A DNA stretch of 22,821 bases from VRUE01 sp035997045 (GTDB lineage Bacteria > Actinomycetota > Thermoleophilia > Solirubrobacterales > 70-9). The notes below the pieces were generated by a model, which made no database searches, had not been told where the DNA came from, and saw only the letters and a list, made by a program, of their open reading frames with translations. The DNA is taken from NCBI GenBank assembly GCA_035997045.1, contig DASYIY010000097.1, forward strand, positions 1-22,821, in the 5' to 3' direction. Positions 8,254-14,397 of the stretch are shown one piece after another (the stretch's first letter is position 1; each line of letters opens with the position of its first letter). Made by a program: the position numbers and the translations under genes.

Positions 8254-8727
8254 GTGGCAGCAAAGGAGACGCCGACGATCTATGAGTGGGGCGGCGGGAG
8301 CGAGGCTTTCGAGCGCTGGCTGAACCACTTCTACGACCTGGTCGAAGAGGAGGGAACACTGGCGCCCCTCTTCGGCGGCACGGTCGGCGAGCGGCACCGC
8401 ACCCATGTCCTCGCCTGGTGGATTGAGGTGATGGGCGGTCCGGCTGACTACACCGCGAGCTTTGGCGGCTATCCGGCGATGCTCGCCCATCACCGCGGCC
8501 TCGCGATCGCCCCGGAGCAGCGGCGCCTTTTCGTCACTCTCCTCAGTCAGGCGGCCGACGAGGTTGAGTTGCCGGCCGACCCCGAGTTCCGGGCGGCGAT
8601 CATGGGCTACGCGGAGTGGGGCTCGCGCCTCGCCGTCCACAACTCCGACCCCGCCGCCGAGGACGTGGTCGCCGAGGCGCCCGTGCCCCGCTGGGGCTGG
8701 GGCGTTGCTCCGCCCTTCGAGGGCTAG
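8254..8727 (+). CDS. Group II truncated haemoglobin
   Basis: This is a haem protein of 157 residues from GTG 8254. Truncated haemoglobins of this group bind O2 or NO and are linked to NO detoxification or redox chemistry in actinobacteria. Family features: TIYEWGGG entry (8-15), FYDLVEEE with B10 Tyr27, LAPLFGG, the WW pair at 55-56, FGGYPAMLAHHRGLAI with probable proximal F8 His80, and GYAEWGSRLAVHNS in the last helix. The G8 position, normally Trp in group II, appears to be Phe93 (RRLFVTLL). The start follows the -10 spacing; ATG 8215 would add 13 residues but overlaps the divergent gene's start codon. Divergence from the flavoprotein suggests shared regulation and perhaps a haem reductase partner (inference). 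Confidence 0.9.
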   Translation: MAAKETPTIYEWGGGSEAFERWLNHFYDLVEEEGTLAPLFGGTVGERHRTHVLAWWIEVMGGPADYTASFGGYPAMLAHHRGLAIAPEQRRLFVTLLSQAADEVELPADPEFRAAIMGYAEWGSRLAVHNSDPAAEDVVAEAPVPRWGWGVAPPFEG

Positions 8728-8836
8728 TTAGTCCCAGGATCGCGTAGCGCGGGCGGAAGGGAGAACGATCCAGGTAATTCGTCTCTCGCCGCTCGATTCT
8801 TCCGACTGACCAATTCGCCCACCGTTCGGGTTGGGC

Positions 8837-9496
8837 CTACGGATGCTCGGGCTTGGTGACGGAGCTGACGTAGAAGAAGCCCAACAAGAAGCGCTTGGTC
8901 TCGACCGGGCCGTAGTTGGCGAGGTCGCTCCACGGATCGGAGTAGGCATCGCCGGGGGCGTACTTGACGAGAAGACGGGCGATTGGAGCGAGCAGGCGGT
9001 AGGGGCCGCCCTGGGTCAGTCCCATGTCCAGGACGGCGACACGCGAGGAGGGGCGCAGCCGCTCCCAGGCCCGTGCCAACGAGGGCCGCGGTTCTGGCAT
9101 TGCCGAGTAGCTGAGGCTGAACAGCACGCCATCTACGTCACGGTCGACTTCGAGCTGGGTGGCGTCCTGCTGGAGCAGCTGGACATTTGACCAGCCGCGC
9201 CGCTCGATCAGCTTGCGTGCCTCGGCCAGCATCCCGGGCGAGGCATCGACGCCGATGACGGTTCCGCTCGGGCCGACTGCCTCGACCAAGTAGGGGAAGT
9301 TGCGCCCGGTCCCGGCGCCGATCTCCAAAACGGTGTCGCCGGGCTTCAACCCGAGCGCGGCCACGGCCCTGCGGCGGGCCGGCGGGAAGATCAGGTAAAG
9401 CGGCTCGAGCGTGCTGTAGGCGCGGGCTATGCGGTCATAGCGCCTGGTGTTGACACTTTGGGAGCGGCGGGCCGGGTGGCTTTCGGCGGTGTCCAC
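8837..9496 (-). CDS. Class I SAM-dependent methyltransferase
   Basis: This 219-residue protein has a Rossmann-type methyltransferase fold. Motif I is VLEIGAGTGRNFPYL, then VIGVDASPGMLAEARK supplies the acidic residue for the SAM ribose (motif II). QQDATQLEVD gives the adenine-contact loop, and VLFSLSYSAMP corresponds to motif IV. Overall it resembles UbiE/COQ5-like or Methyltransf_25/11 small-molecule methyltransferases. The C-terminal part (LLAPIARLLVKYAPGDAY, then GFFYVSSVTKPEHP) may form a substrate lid. Substrate unknown. The GTG start at 9496 is the first in-frame start and has no clear ribosome-binding site. The 109-nt gap to the convergent globin gene shows no strong terminator. Confidence 0.9.
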   Translation of the reverse strand: MDTAESHPARRSQSVNTRRYDRIARAYSTLEPLYLIFPPARRRAVAALGLKPGDTVLEIGAGTGRNFPYLVEAVGPSGTVIGVDASPGMLAEARKLIERRGWSNVQLLQQDATQLEVDRDVDGVLFSLSYSAMPEPRPSLARAWERLRPSSRVAVLDMGLTQGGPYRLLAPIARLLVKYAPGDAYSDPWSDLANYGPVETKRFLLGFFYVSSVTKPEHP

Positions 9497-9560
9497 GTGA
9501 GATGTTCGGGATGAGGGGCGTGTAGCGCTTCACTTTTGTTCGGCACCGCCCTGGAATGGA

Positions 9561-9633
9561 AGCCGACGCCCGGATTCGAACCGGGGACCCCTTCATTACG
9601 AGTGAAGTGCTCTACCAACTGAGCTACGTCGGC
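9561..9633 (-). tRNA. tRNA-Thr (CGT anticodon)
   Basis: Read on the minus strand from 9633, acceptor GCCGACG pairs with CGTCGGC (9562-9568) with discriminator T. The D-arm contains AGCTCAGTTGGTAGAGC. The anticodon stem CTTCA/TGAAG encloses loop CTCGTAA, giving anticodon CGT for codon ACG. The T-arm is CCCGG-TTCGAAT-CCGGG. It has 73 nt and CCA is not encoded at the 3' end. Confidence 0.96.
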
Positions 9634-9644
9634 GGGTGGGCTCC

Positions 9645-9650
9645 ATTGTA
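9645..9650 (-). promoter_or_regulatory. -10 element of the tRNA-Thr promoter
   Basis: TACAAT on the minus strand ends 11 nt before the first base of the mature tRNA, which would give a precursor leader of only a few nucleotides. No convincing -35 box is visible. Confidence 0.5.
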
Positions 9651-9701
9651 GGAGTGGAGCTGGGGGCGGGGTTCCGCCGCCCGCGGGGGCGAAGATTGGG
9701 C

Positions 9702-10325
9702 ATGGCCGGGGTCCGGAAGGCGAAGCATCGCGAGGAGAACGAGATCGAGTTCTCGCGGATCGTCGCCTTTAGCGACGGGGTCTTCGCGATCGCGATCACG
9801 CTGCTGGTGCTGAACCTCGGCGTGGGCGAACATGTCAAGGACGGAGAGCTGGGCAGGGTTCTCTGGAGCCATCACCAGGATCTCTTCGCTTATGCGCTCA
9901 GCTTCGCCGTGATCGGCCGCTTCTGGATCGTCCACCACCGCTTCTTCGGCGAGGTCACCGGCTTTGACGGAAGGCTGATCTGGCTCAACCTCTTCTACCT
10001 CGCCTGGATCGTGCTGATCCCCTTCAGCAGCCAGGTTCTCGGCGACTACGGCGGCAGCACGGCGGCCGAGGTTCTCTACGCCGGCAACCTGGTCGGGGTG
10101 ATGCTCTCCGGCACGCTGCTCTTCGCCGACGCGCAGCGGGCGGGGTTGACCAGCACGGCGTCCGAGGAGGCGCGCGAGGGGCGCCGCCATGCCCTCTGGA
10201 TCGCGCTCGTCTTCGCCGCCTCGATCCCGGTCGCCTTCGCCAACCCGGACCTCGCCCCATATTGCTGGTTGATCCTCTTCCTCATGCCGCTCGCCGGGCA
10301 TTTCGCTCGCAGGAAGGGCGCGTAG
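9702..10325 (+). CDS. TMEM175-family (DUF1211) potassium-channel-like membrane protein
   Basis: This membrane protein of 207 residues has the bacterial TMEM175 signature RIVAFSDGVFAIAITLLVL (about 19-37). In characterised bacterial homologues the FSD-containing first helix lines a tetrameric K+-permeable pore. About six transmembrane helices can be seen, including LFAYALSFAVIGRFWIVHHR, LIWLNLFYLAWIVLIPFS, VLYAGNLVGVMLSGTLLF, ALWIALVFAASIPVAF and APYCWLILFLMPLAGHF. The length matches single-repeat bacterial members. The start is uncertain: ATG 9702 is used; GTG 9636, 22 codons upstream and almost touching the divergent tRNA-Thr, is unlikely. Ion selectivity cannot be read from sequence. Confidence 0.88.
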   Translation: MAGVRKAKHREENEIEFSRIVAFSDGVFAIAITLLVLNLGVGEHVKDGELGRVLWSHHQDLFAYALSFAVIGRFWIVHHRFFGEVTGFDGRLIWLNLFYLAWIVLIPFSSQVLGDYGGSTAAEVLYAGNLVGVMLSGTLLFADAQRAGLTSTASEEAREGRRHALWIALVFAASIPVAFANPDLAPYCWLILFLMPLAGHFARRKGA

Positions 10326-10391
10326 CGTCTTTCACGATTGTTCTGTTGCAGAAACCTAATGTCTGCGAAATGTTTGAGCTTCAGTGGCGGC

Positions 10392-10397
10392 TAAAAT
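10392..10397 (+). promoter_or_regulatory. -10 element for the small coiled-coil gene, leaderless spacing
   Basis: TAAAAT is followed by 6 nt (GGCATC) and ATG at 10404. It lies in a locally AT-richer intergenic stretch (10326-10403). No Shine-Dalgarno precedes the ATG, so a leaderless transcript is likely. Confidence 0.55.
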
Positions 10398-10403
10398 GGC
10401 ATC

Positions 10404-10715
10404 ATGGAGGCGATGAGGGAAGCGTGGACTGATCGGCGGCTCGACGTGCTCGACCACAAGGTCGATCGAGTCGAGTGCAAGATCGATCAGCTCGAGCTGC
10501 GGGTCGACGAACGGTTCGATCGCGTCGACGAACGCTTCAATGAAGTCGATCGCCGCCTAGGTCAGATCGAGAAAACCGTCGATATTCGCCTCGGCGGCAT
10601 CGAGAATCGCCTCGTCGGCATCGACGACCGCTTCGCCTCATATCAGCGCGCCGTGTTCCAGCTGAGCGGCGTCCTCATCGCGGGCCTGCTCGGCATCATT
10701 GCCACCCAGGTCTGA
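10404..10715 (+). CDS. Small coiled-coil protein with C-terminal membrane anchor
   Basis: I do not recognise a named family. The 103-residue protein is an amphipathic, strongly charged heptad-like helix over about residues 8-80, with near-repeats of V/I-D-x-R-F/L: LELRVDERFDRVDERFNEVD, then RRLGQIEKTV, IRLGGIENRL and GIDDRF. One transmembrane segment follows at the C-terminus (FQLSGVLIAGLLGIIATQV, about 85-103). This resembles short tail-anchored coiled-coil proteins found widely in bacteria, with the rod in the cytoplasm and the tail in the membrane. ATG 10404 is supported by the -10 spacing; ATG 10413 is an internal alternative. It converges on the ThiF-like gene with a 15-nt gap. Confidence 0.75.
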   Translation: MEAMREAWTDRRLDVLDHKVDRVECKIDQLELRVDERFDRVDERFNEVDRRLGQIEKTVDIRLGGIENRLVGIDDRFASYQRAVFQLSGVLIAGLLGIIATQV

Positions 10716-10730
10716 CTCGTCTCGCTCTGC

Positions 10731-11837
10731 CTACCGCGGTGCCGCTCCCTGTAGCTCCTTGCCGGAATGGGGCTGCATGCCGCCGCAGACCGGGCAGCTC
10801 GGCTCTGGGACCACCGGCTCCCGTTCGACCTCCATCGTGCGCAGATCGATGATGTGGCCGACGCCGAGCGTCGACGGCTGTGCGAGTCCGGTCAGCTGAT
10901 GCAGCACGTCGATCCCGATCTGGCCGCCGATCAGGCTGCAGGCCGGGCCCAGCGTCGCCGCCGGCGATGTCTTGCCGCGCTGCTGCTCGATCGCCACGTC
11001 GAAGAGCGGGTAGGTGCGGCGGTAGCCGATCTCCTGGCAGGAGAAGCAGCCGGTCACTTCCGGCACGTAGAGCGGCCCGACCCGGGCGACCGGCGGGAAG
11101 TGGCTCATCGCGATGAAGGGAATGCGGGCGGCGAAACAGGCGGAGTTGATCCAGTGCTCGATGTCGTGCGCCGGCCAGTCGCAGGCGTCGATCACCAGGT
11201 CGTACCCGGCGATCGTCTCGGAGATCGCCGCCTCGCTGTCGAGCTTCTGCAGCCGCGTCTCCACCTTCATCGCCGAGTTGAAGGCCTTGAGGCGCTCGCC
11301 CGCGGCGACCGCCTTGTAGCGGCCGATGTCTGACTCGGAGTAGAGGACCTGGCGGTTGAGGTTGCTCAGCTCGACTCGGTCGAAGTCGACCAGCAGCATC
11401 TCGCCGACGCCGACGCAGGCCAGGTTGAGCGCTGACCAGCCGCCGAGGCCGCCGACGCCGAGCACGGCGATGCGCGCGTCGGCGAGCATTTCCTGGCACT
11501 GCGAGGCGGTCGGCCCCGCGGTGATGTCGCTGAAGTAACGCAGCTGGCGGTCGTAGCGCTCGACGACCTTGGCCGGGATCAGGTCGTCGTCGGCGGCGTC
11601 CTCGACCACCCCAAGCTCCTCGAACTGCGCCAGCAGGTCGCCCACCTCCTCGGCTCCGAACTCGTCGACGAGCTGCTCGCGCGTGCTTTTTCCGTCGAGG
11701 GCCGCCAGCAACTGCCGCCCAGCCTCGTCGGGATCCTCGATGTGGATGTCTGCGCCGGCGCTGGGCCGGAGCAGGTACAGGTCGCCGTTCGGCGCTTCCA
11801 TCTGCTGCGTGGTGCGCTTGAGTCGCGGTCTTTTCAT
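10731..11837 (-). CDS. ThiF/MoeB/E1-like adenylyltransferase with N-terminal PqqD/RRE-like domain
   Basis: This 368-residue protein belongs to the E1-like superfamily, which adenylates the C-terminus of a ubiquitin-like protein or peptide. Residues 1-85 look like a PqqD-type winged helix: LYLLRPSAGADIHIEDPDEA, LLAALDGKSTREQLVDEF, then a helix and FEELGVVED. This is the shape of RiPP recognition elements. The E1 core has ERYDRQLRYFSD, nucleotide loop VLGVGGLGGWSALNLA (127-133 being GVGGLGG), DFDRVELSNLNRQVLY with N161/R162, and DLVIDACDWPA. Zinc-type pairs are C264/C267 (CFSC) and C348/C351 (CPVC). The start has AAGGGG at good spacing. No precursor peptide, ThiS/MoaD or cyclodehydratase gene is adjacent. 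Comparable fusions occur in microcin C-type and azol(in)e-forming enzymes. Alternative: a sulfur-carrier E1 with an unrelated N-terminus. Confidence 0.87.
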   Translation of the reverse strand: MKRPRLKRTTQQMEAPNGDLYLLRPSAGADIHIEDPDEAGRQLLAALDGKSTREQLVDEFGAEEVGDLLAQFEELGVVEDAADDDLIPAKVVERYDRQLRYFSDITAGPTASQCQEMLADARIAVLGVGGLGGWSALNLACVGVGEMLLVDFDRVELSNLNRQVLYSESDIGRYKAVAAGERLKAFNSAMKVETRLQKLDSEAAISETIAGYDLVIDACDWPAHDIEHWINSACFAARIPFIAMSHFPPVARVGPLYVPEVTGCFSCQEIGYRRTYPLFDVAIEQQRGKTSPAATLGPACSLIGGQIGIDVLHQLTGLAQPSTLGVGHIIDLRTMEVEREPVVPEPSCPVCGGMQPHSGKELQGAAPR

Positions 11838-11859
11838 GCGATGCCCCTTTTCTCCTCTG

Positions 11860-11904
11860 GGTACGCTTGAGACCAGTCAATTGCTCAAATTAGTTTCAGC
11901 TAAT
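11860..11904. promoter_or_regulatory. Shared regulatory element, copy 1 (imperfect dyad)
   Basis: The element begins GGTACGCTTGAGACCAGTCA and ends TTTCAGCTAAT. It aligns along its length with 13530-13576, which precedes the paralogous regulator gene. The right half carries an imperfect dyad, ATTGCT and AGCTAAT flanking CAAATTAGTTTC. It lies between the divergent ThiF-like gene and the winged-helix gene, 76 nt before ATG 11981, so it could act on both. Binding by either paralog is inference. Confidence 0.55.
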
Positions 11905-11980
11905 GCCCGCCTACGGTTTGAGGTACGCCAAACGATCTATCTTGGTACCCATTATTCAAACTAGCGGGAGGAGATTTCCG

Positions 11981-12610
11981 ATGGCTGCGAGGTCGATCAA
12001 GGACGTAATCGCGAGCGGAAAGCTGAAGACGTTTATCGACCGCCGCCTGATCAAAGCGCTCTCGCACCCCCTGCGCGAGCATTGTCTGGCGGTGCTCAAC
12101 GAGCGGACCGCGAGCACCAGCGAAATCGGCCGCGAAATCGACCTCGAGGTGCCGGCCTTCTACCACCACGTCGAGATGTTGGAGGAACTCGGCTTCCTCG
12201 AGCGGGTCGAGAGCAGGCGCCGCCGCGGAGCGCGCGAGCATTTCTTCAGCGCCAAGGCCGCAGTCTTCTTCGACGACGGAGACTGGCGGAATGTTCCCAC
12301 GACCATCAGGTCGGATCTGATGACTAGCTACATCCAGTCGATCTTTCGAGACGTCATTGGGGCGCTGCGCAGCGGGGTCTTTGCTGCGAGTTCCGGTACG
12401 CACATCAGCTGGCTACCCGGAGTCTTCGACAAGCTTGGATGGCAGGAATGCATGGCACTCATGAGAGAAACGCTGATCAAGCTGATGGACATACAAAAGC
12501 GCTCGGGGGAGAGAATTGCCATCACGGGTGAGCCCGGTATTCCTGCGACGATCGCGCTGATGGGGTTCGGAACCCCCTCGAATCCGGCCACTCGATCGAG
12601 CGCGCGTTAG
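11981..12610 (+). CDS. Winged-helix (ArsR-like) transcriptional regulator, paralog 1
   Basis: This is a DNA-binding regulator of 209 residues. The winged helix spans about 22-95: RLIKALSHPLREHCLAVLNE, TASTSEIGREIDLEVPAFYH (recognition helix region), HVEMLEELGFLERV, then a wing with RRRRGAREHFFSA. A C-terminal domain (about 110-200) has GTHISWLPGVFDKLGWQE, LMRETLIKLMDI and GEPGIPATIALMGF. These blocks are shared with the regulator at 13681-14346, so the two are paralogs; the ligand is unknown. The ATG has an excellent GGGAGGAGA ribosome-binding site, so the in-frame ATG 11903 inside the shared element is rejected. Its stop overlaps the stop of the convergent glycosylase gene (TTAG). It is probably autoregulated through the dyad element upstream (inference). 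Confidence 0.88.
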   Translation: MAARSIKDVIASGKLKTFIDRRLIKALSHPLREHCLAVLNERTASTSEIGREIDLEVPAFYHHVEMLEELGFLERVESRRRRGAREHFFSAKAAVFFDDGDWRNVPTTIRSDLMTSYIQSIFRDVIGALRSGVFAASSGTHISWLPGVFDKLGWQECMALMRETLIKLMDIQKRSGERIAITGEPGIPATIALMGFGTPSNPATRSSAR

Positions 12611-13314
12611 GAGTTGGCCAACTCCGATGCCTGCGCGAACACGGCGTCGAACATTGGCTCGGTGAGCCGGCCGGTGAAGGTGTTCTGCTGGCTTGGGTGG
12701 TAGCAACCGAGCAATGTCCAGCGGCCGGCCCGCGCCTCGGCGCCGTGGCCAAAGCGCGGCTTCGGCCGTGGGATCTCACCGCCGAGCGCGCGGATCGCGC
12801 GCAGCGCCCCGTCCCAGGCGAAGCCGCCGAGCGCGACGATCGTCCGGCAGCGCTCGAGCAGGGCCAGCTCCCGCTCCAGGTAGGGAAGGCAGGTGTCTCG
12901 CTCTTGCGGCGACGGGCGATTGTCCGGCGGGGCGCAACGGACGACCGCCGTCACATAGACGTCATTGAGCCGCAGGCCATCGCCGCGGCGCTCCGAGGTC
13001 GGCTGGTTGGCGTAGCCGGCGCGGTGCAGGGCGGCGTAGAGCCAATCGCCCGAGCGGTCGCCGGTGAACATGCGGCCGGTGCGATTGGCGCCGTGGGCGG
13101 CCGGCGCCAGGCCGACGATCGCCAGTCGTGCTGCCGGATCGCCGAAACCGCCCAGCGGTCGCGCCCAGTAGTCCTCGCCCTGGAAGCGGCGGGGAGGGTC
13201 GGCGGCTTGAGCCCCGCGCCACTCGACCAGGCGCGGGCAACGCCGGCAGGCGTGGATCTCGGCTGCGAGCGTTTCGATTTCAAGCGACTTACTTGACTGT
13301 GGGCTCTTTCCCAT
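12607..13314 (-). CDS. Uracil-DNA glycosylase, family 5 (UDGb-like), 4Fe-4S
   Basis: This DNA repair enzyme of 235 residues excises uracil and related deaminated bases. Four Cys suited to a 4Fe-4S cluster are C23, C26 (HACRRCPRL), C127 (VVRCAPPDNRP) and C142 (RDTCLPYL). Motif 1 is GLAPAAHGANRTGRMFTGD (68-86). Family 5 enzymes have GLAPGAHGANRTGR here, without the Asp or Asn general base of families 1 and 2. Motif 2 is CYHPSQQNTFTGRLT (204-218), with His206 and the intercalating loop. Start ATG 13314 is preferred; TTG 13326 would add four residues. There is no obvious ribosome-binding site. It is flanked by the two regulator paralogs and overlaps the first by its stop codon. Confidence 0.94.
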   Translation of the reverse strand: MGKSPQSSKSLEIETLAAEIHACRRCPRLVEWRGAQAADPPRRFQGEDYWARPLGGFGDPAARLAIVGLAPAAHGANRTGRMFTGDRSGDWLYAALHRAGYANQPTSERRGDGLRLNDVYVTAVVRCAPPDNRPSPQERDTCLPYLERELALLERCRTIVALGGFAWDGALRAIRALGGEIPRPKPRFGHGAEARAGRWTLLGCYHPSQQNTFTGRLTEPMFDAVFAQASELANS

Positions 13315-13353
13315 GCCTAGGTACAAGCCATAATCCCCGCTGTTGGCCGCAAG

Positions 13354-13404
13354 CGCATGGCTGGCGGACCGATCCTAGTTCTTAAGGACCGGTCCGCCCA
13401 TGCG
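13354..13404. repeat. Large imperfect hairpin in a 366-nt intergenic region
   Basis: The left arm 13354-13375 (CGCATGG, then GCGGACCGATCC after a 3-nt bulge) pairs with the right arm 13386-13404 (GGACCGGTCCGCCCATGCG), with one A/G difference and a 10-nt loop. The right arm contains the self-complementary GGACCGGTCC. No T-run follows on the plus strand, so a standard intrinsic terminator is unlikely. The gap 13315-13680 holds this hairpin, the shared element at 13530 and a promoter; I see no protein gene in it. Confidence 0.6.
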
Positions 13405-13529
13405 GCAATGCATTAGCGCGTCTTGTTTGTCGAAAGCAGCGGTACGACCTGCTCAGTTTTCGCAATTTTCACCCCGCCTCACCCCCTTCGCAATCGTCAG
13501 CACTTGCGGTTGGGGGTCGCGACCCACCC

Positions 13530-13576
13530 GGTACAGCGCTTTAGACCAATCAATTACTGGAAAAAGTTCCAGTAAT
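13530..13576. promoter_or_regulatory. Shared regulatory element, copy 2, with perfect 10-bp dyad
   Basis: The element starts GGTACAGCGCTTTAGACCAA and ends in a perfect inverted repeat: ATTACTGGAA (13553-13562), spacer AAAG, TTCCAGTAAT (13567-13576). It matches 11860-11904 in order and spacing: GGTAC, GCTT, AGACCA, TCAATT, CT, AAA, AGTT, CAG, TAAT. It lies 104 nt before the TTG start at 13681 and about 32 nt upstream of the candidate -35. Dyad size fits a dimeric winged-helix operator. The lack of a trailing T-tract argues against a terminator. Confidence 0.65.
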
Positions 13577-13608
13577 CATAAAAACGGACGGAAAGGCCCG
13601 GTTTTCGG

Positions 13609-13636
13609 TTTGCCAATTTGGCTTTGTGTCTAATAG
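13609..13636 (+). promoter_or_regulatory. Sigma-70-type promoter for regulator paralog 2
   Basis: TTTGCC (13609-13614) and TAATAG (13631-13636) are separated by 16 nt, with transcription expected near 13643, leaving a leader of about 38 nt that carries the GGAGGAG ribosome-binding site at 13669-13675. Confidence 0.45.
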
Positions 13637-13680
13637 GATGGAGTGGTTAGAGGCCGACCAAATGAATCGGAGGAGTCGCT

Positions 13681-14346
13681 TTGGCCGCAAAGACAAAGAC
13701 CAAGAGCAAAGGCAAGAAGAGCAAGAGCACCGGGGTCGATCAGCGCCTCGTCAAGGCGCTCGCGCACTCGCTGCGCGTTGAAATCCTGACCATCCTCAAC
13801 GAGCGGATGGCGAGCCCCAACGAACTTTCCAAGGAGCTGGAAGAGGGTCTCAGCCAGGTCAGCTACCACGTCAAAGTCCTCAAGGACTTCGAATGCATCG
13901 AGATGGTTAAGACGGAGCCGCGACGTGGTGCGGTTGAGCACTACTACAGAGCGACATCCAGGGCATACTTGACAGATCAAGACTGGCAGTCGCTTCCCGA
14001 TTCGGTGAAGCCGGGCGTCACTGCGTCAAGCGTCCAGATGATTGTGGATGACGTGGTTGGGGCCTTGGCCAGTGGAACGTTCGATCTGCGCGAAGATCGA
14101 CACCTGAGCTGGACCCCTGGCGTCGTCGACGAGCAGGGCTGGAATGAATCGGTCGATCTCGTCAACGAAACCCTTGAGCAGCTGATCAAGATCCACTCGG
14201 GTAGCGCGAAACGGTTGGCTAAGTCCGGCGAGGAGGGCATTCCGGCGACAGCGGTCTTCATGAACTACGAGAGTCCGTCGCCTCAGACCAAGTCCAAAAA
14301 AGGCGTCAAAAAGACAAAAGCCAAGAAAGCAGCAAAGAAGGCCTAG
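13681..14346 (+). CDS. Winged-helix regulator, paralog 2, with lysine-rich tails
   Basis: This regulator of 221 residues is paralogous to the one at 11981-12610. The winged helix (about 20-92) contains RLVKALAHSLRVEILTILNE, MASPNELSKELEEGLSQVSY, HVKVLKDFECIEMV and a wing EPRRGAVEHYYRA. The C-terminal domain shares HLSWTPGVVDEQGWNE, LVNETLEQLIKIH and GEEGIPATAVFM with paralog 1. Unlike it, this protein has Lys-rich tails at both ends: AAKTKTKSKGKKSKSTG at the N-terminus and KSKKGVKKTKAKKAAKKA at the C-terminus. Such tails suggest nonspecific DNA or RNA contact, as in histone-H1-like proteins (inference). The TTG start is fixed by GGAGGAG five bases upstream. The dyad at 13553-13576 is a plausible own operator. 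Confidence 0.88.
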   Translation: MAAKTKTKSKGKKSKSTGVDQRLVKALAHSLRVEILTILNERMASPNELSKELEEGLSQVSYHVKVLKDFECIEMVKTEPRRGAVEHYYRATSRAYLTDQDWQSLPDSVKPGVTASSVQMIVDDVVGALASGTFDLREDRHLSWTPGVVDEQGWNESVDLVNETLEQLIKIHSGSAKRLAKSGEEGIPATAVFMNYESPSPQTKSKKGVKKTKAKKAAKKA

Positions 14347-14397
14347 TCTTTCGCGGCGAAAAGCGGTACAAACTCCACATATGCTTCGCGCCCGTCC

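Noticed and set aside
9427..9618. Short minus-strand frame beginning inside tRNA-Thr
   Set aside because: It is a translation of the tRNA (typical VEHFTRNEGVPGSNPG artefact).
11911..11952. Minus-strand 13-codon frame (MGTKIDRLAYLKP) upstream of the ThiF-like gene, considered as a RiPP precursor
   Set aside because: No ribosome-binding site or -10 at a leaderless distance, very short, and no core-peptide features such as Cys/Ser/Thr clusters.
11903..11980. ATG 11903 as start of regulator paralog 1
   Set aside because: It lies at the end of the shared regulatory element, while ATG 11981 has a strong GGGAGGAGA ribosome-binding site; the added residues do not match the paralog.
13553..13576. 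Perfect inverted repeat as a transcription terminator
   Set aside because: No T-tract follows on either strand, no gene ends nearby, and the same element recurs upstream of the paralog.
13400..13633. 77-codon plus-strand frame in the intergenic gap
   Set aside because: It spans the right arm of the hairpin, the shared dyad and the -35 region, lacks a ribosome-binding site, and its sequence has no domain character.
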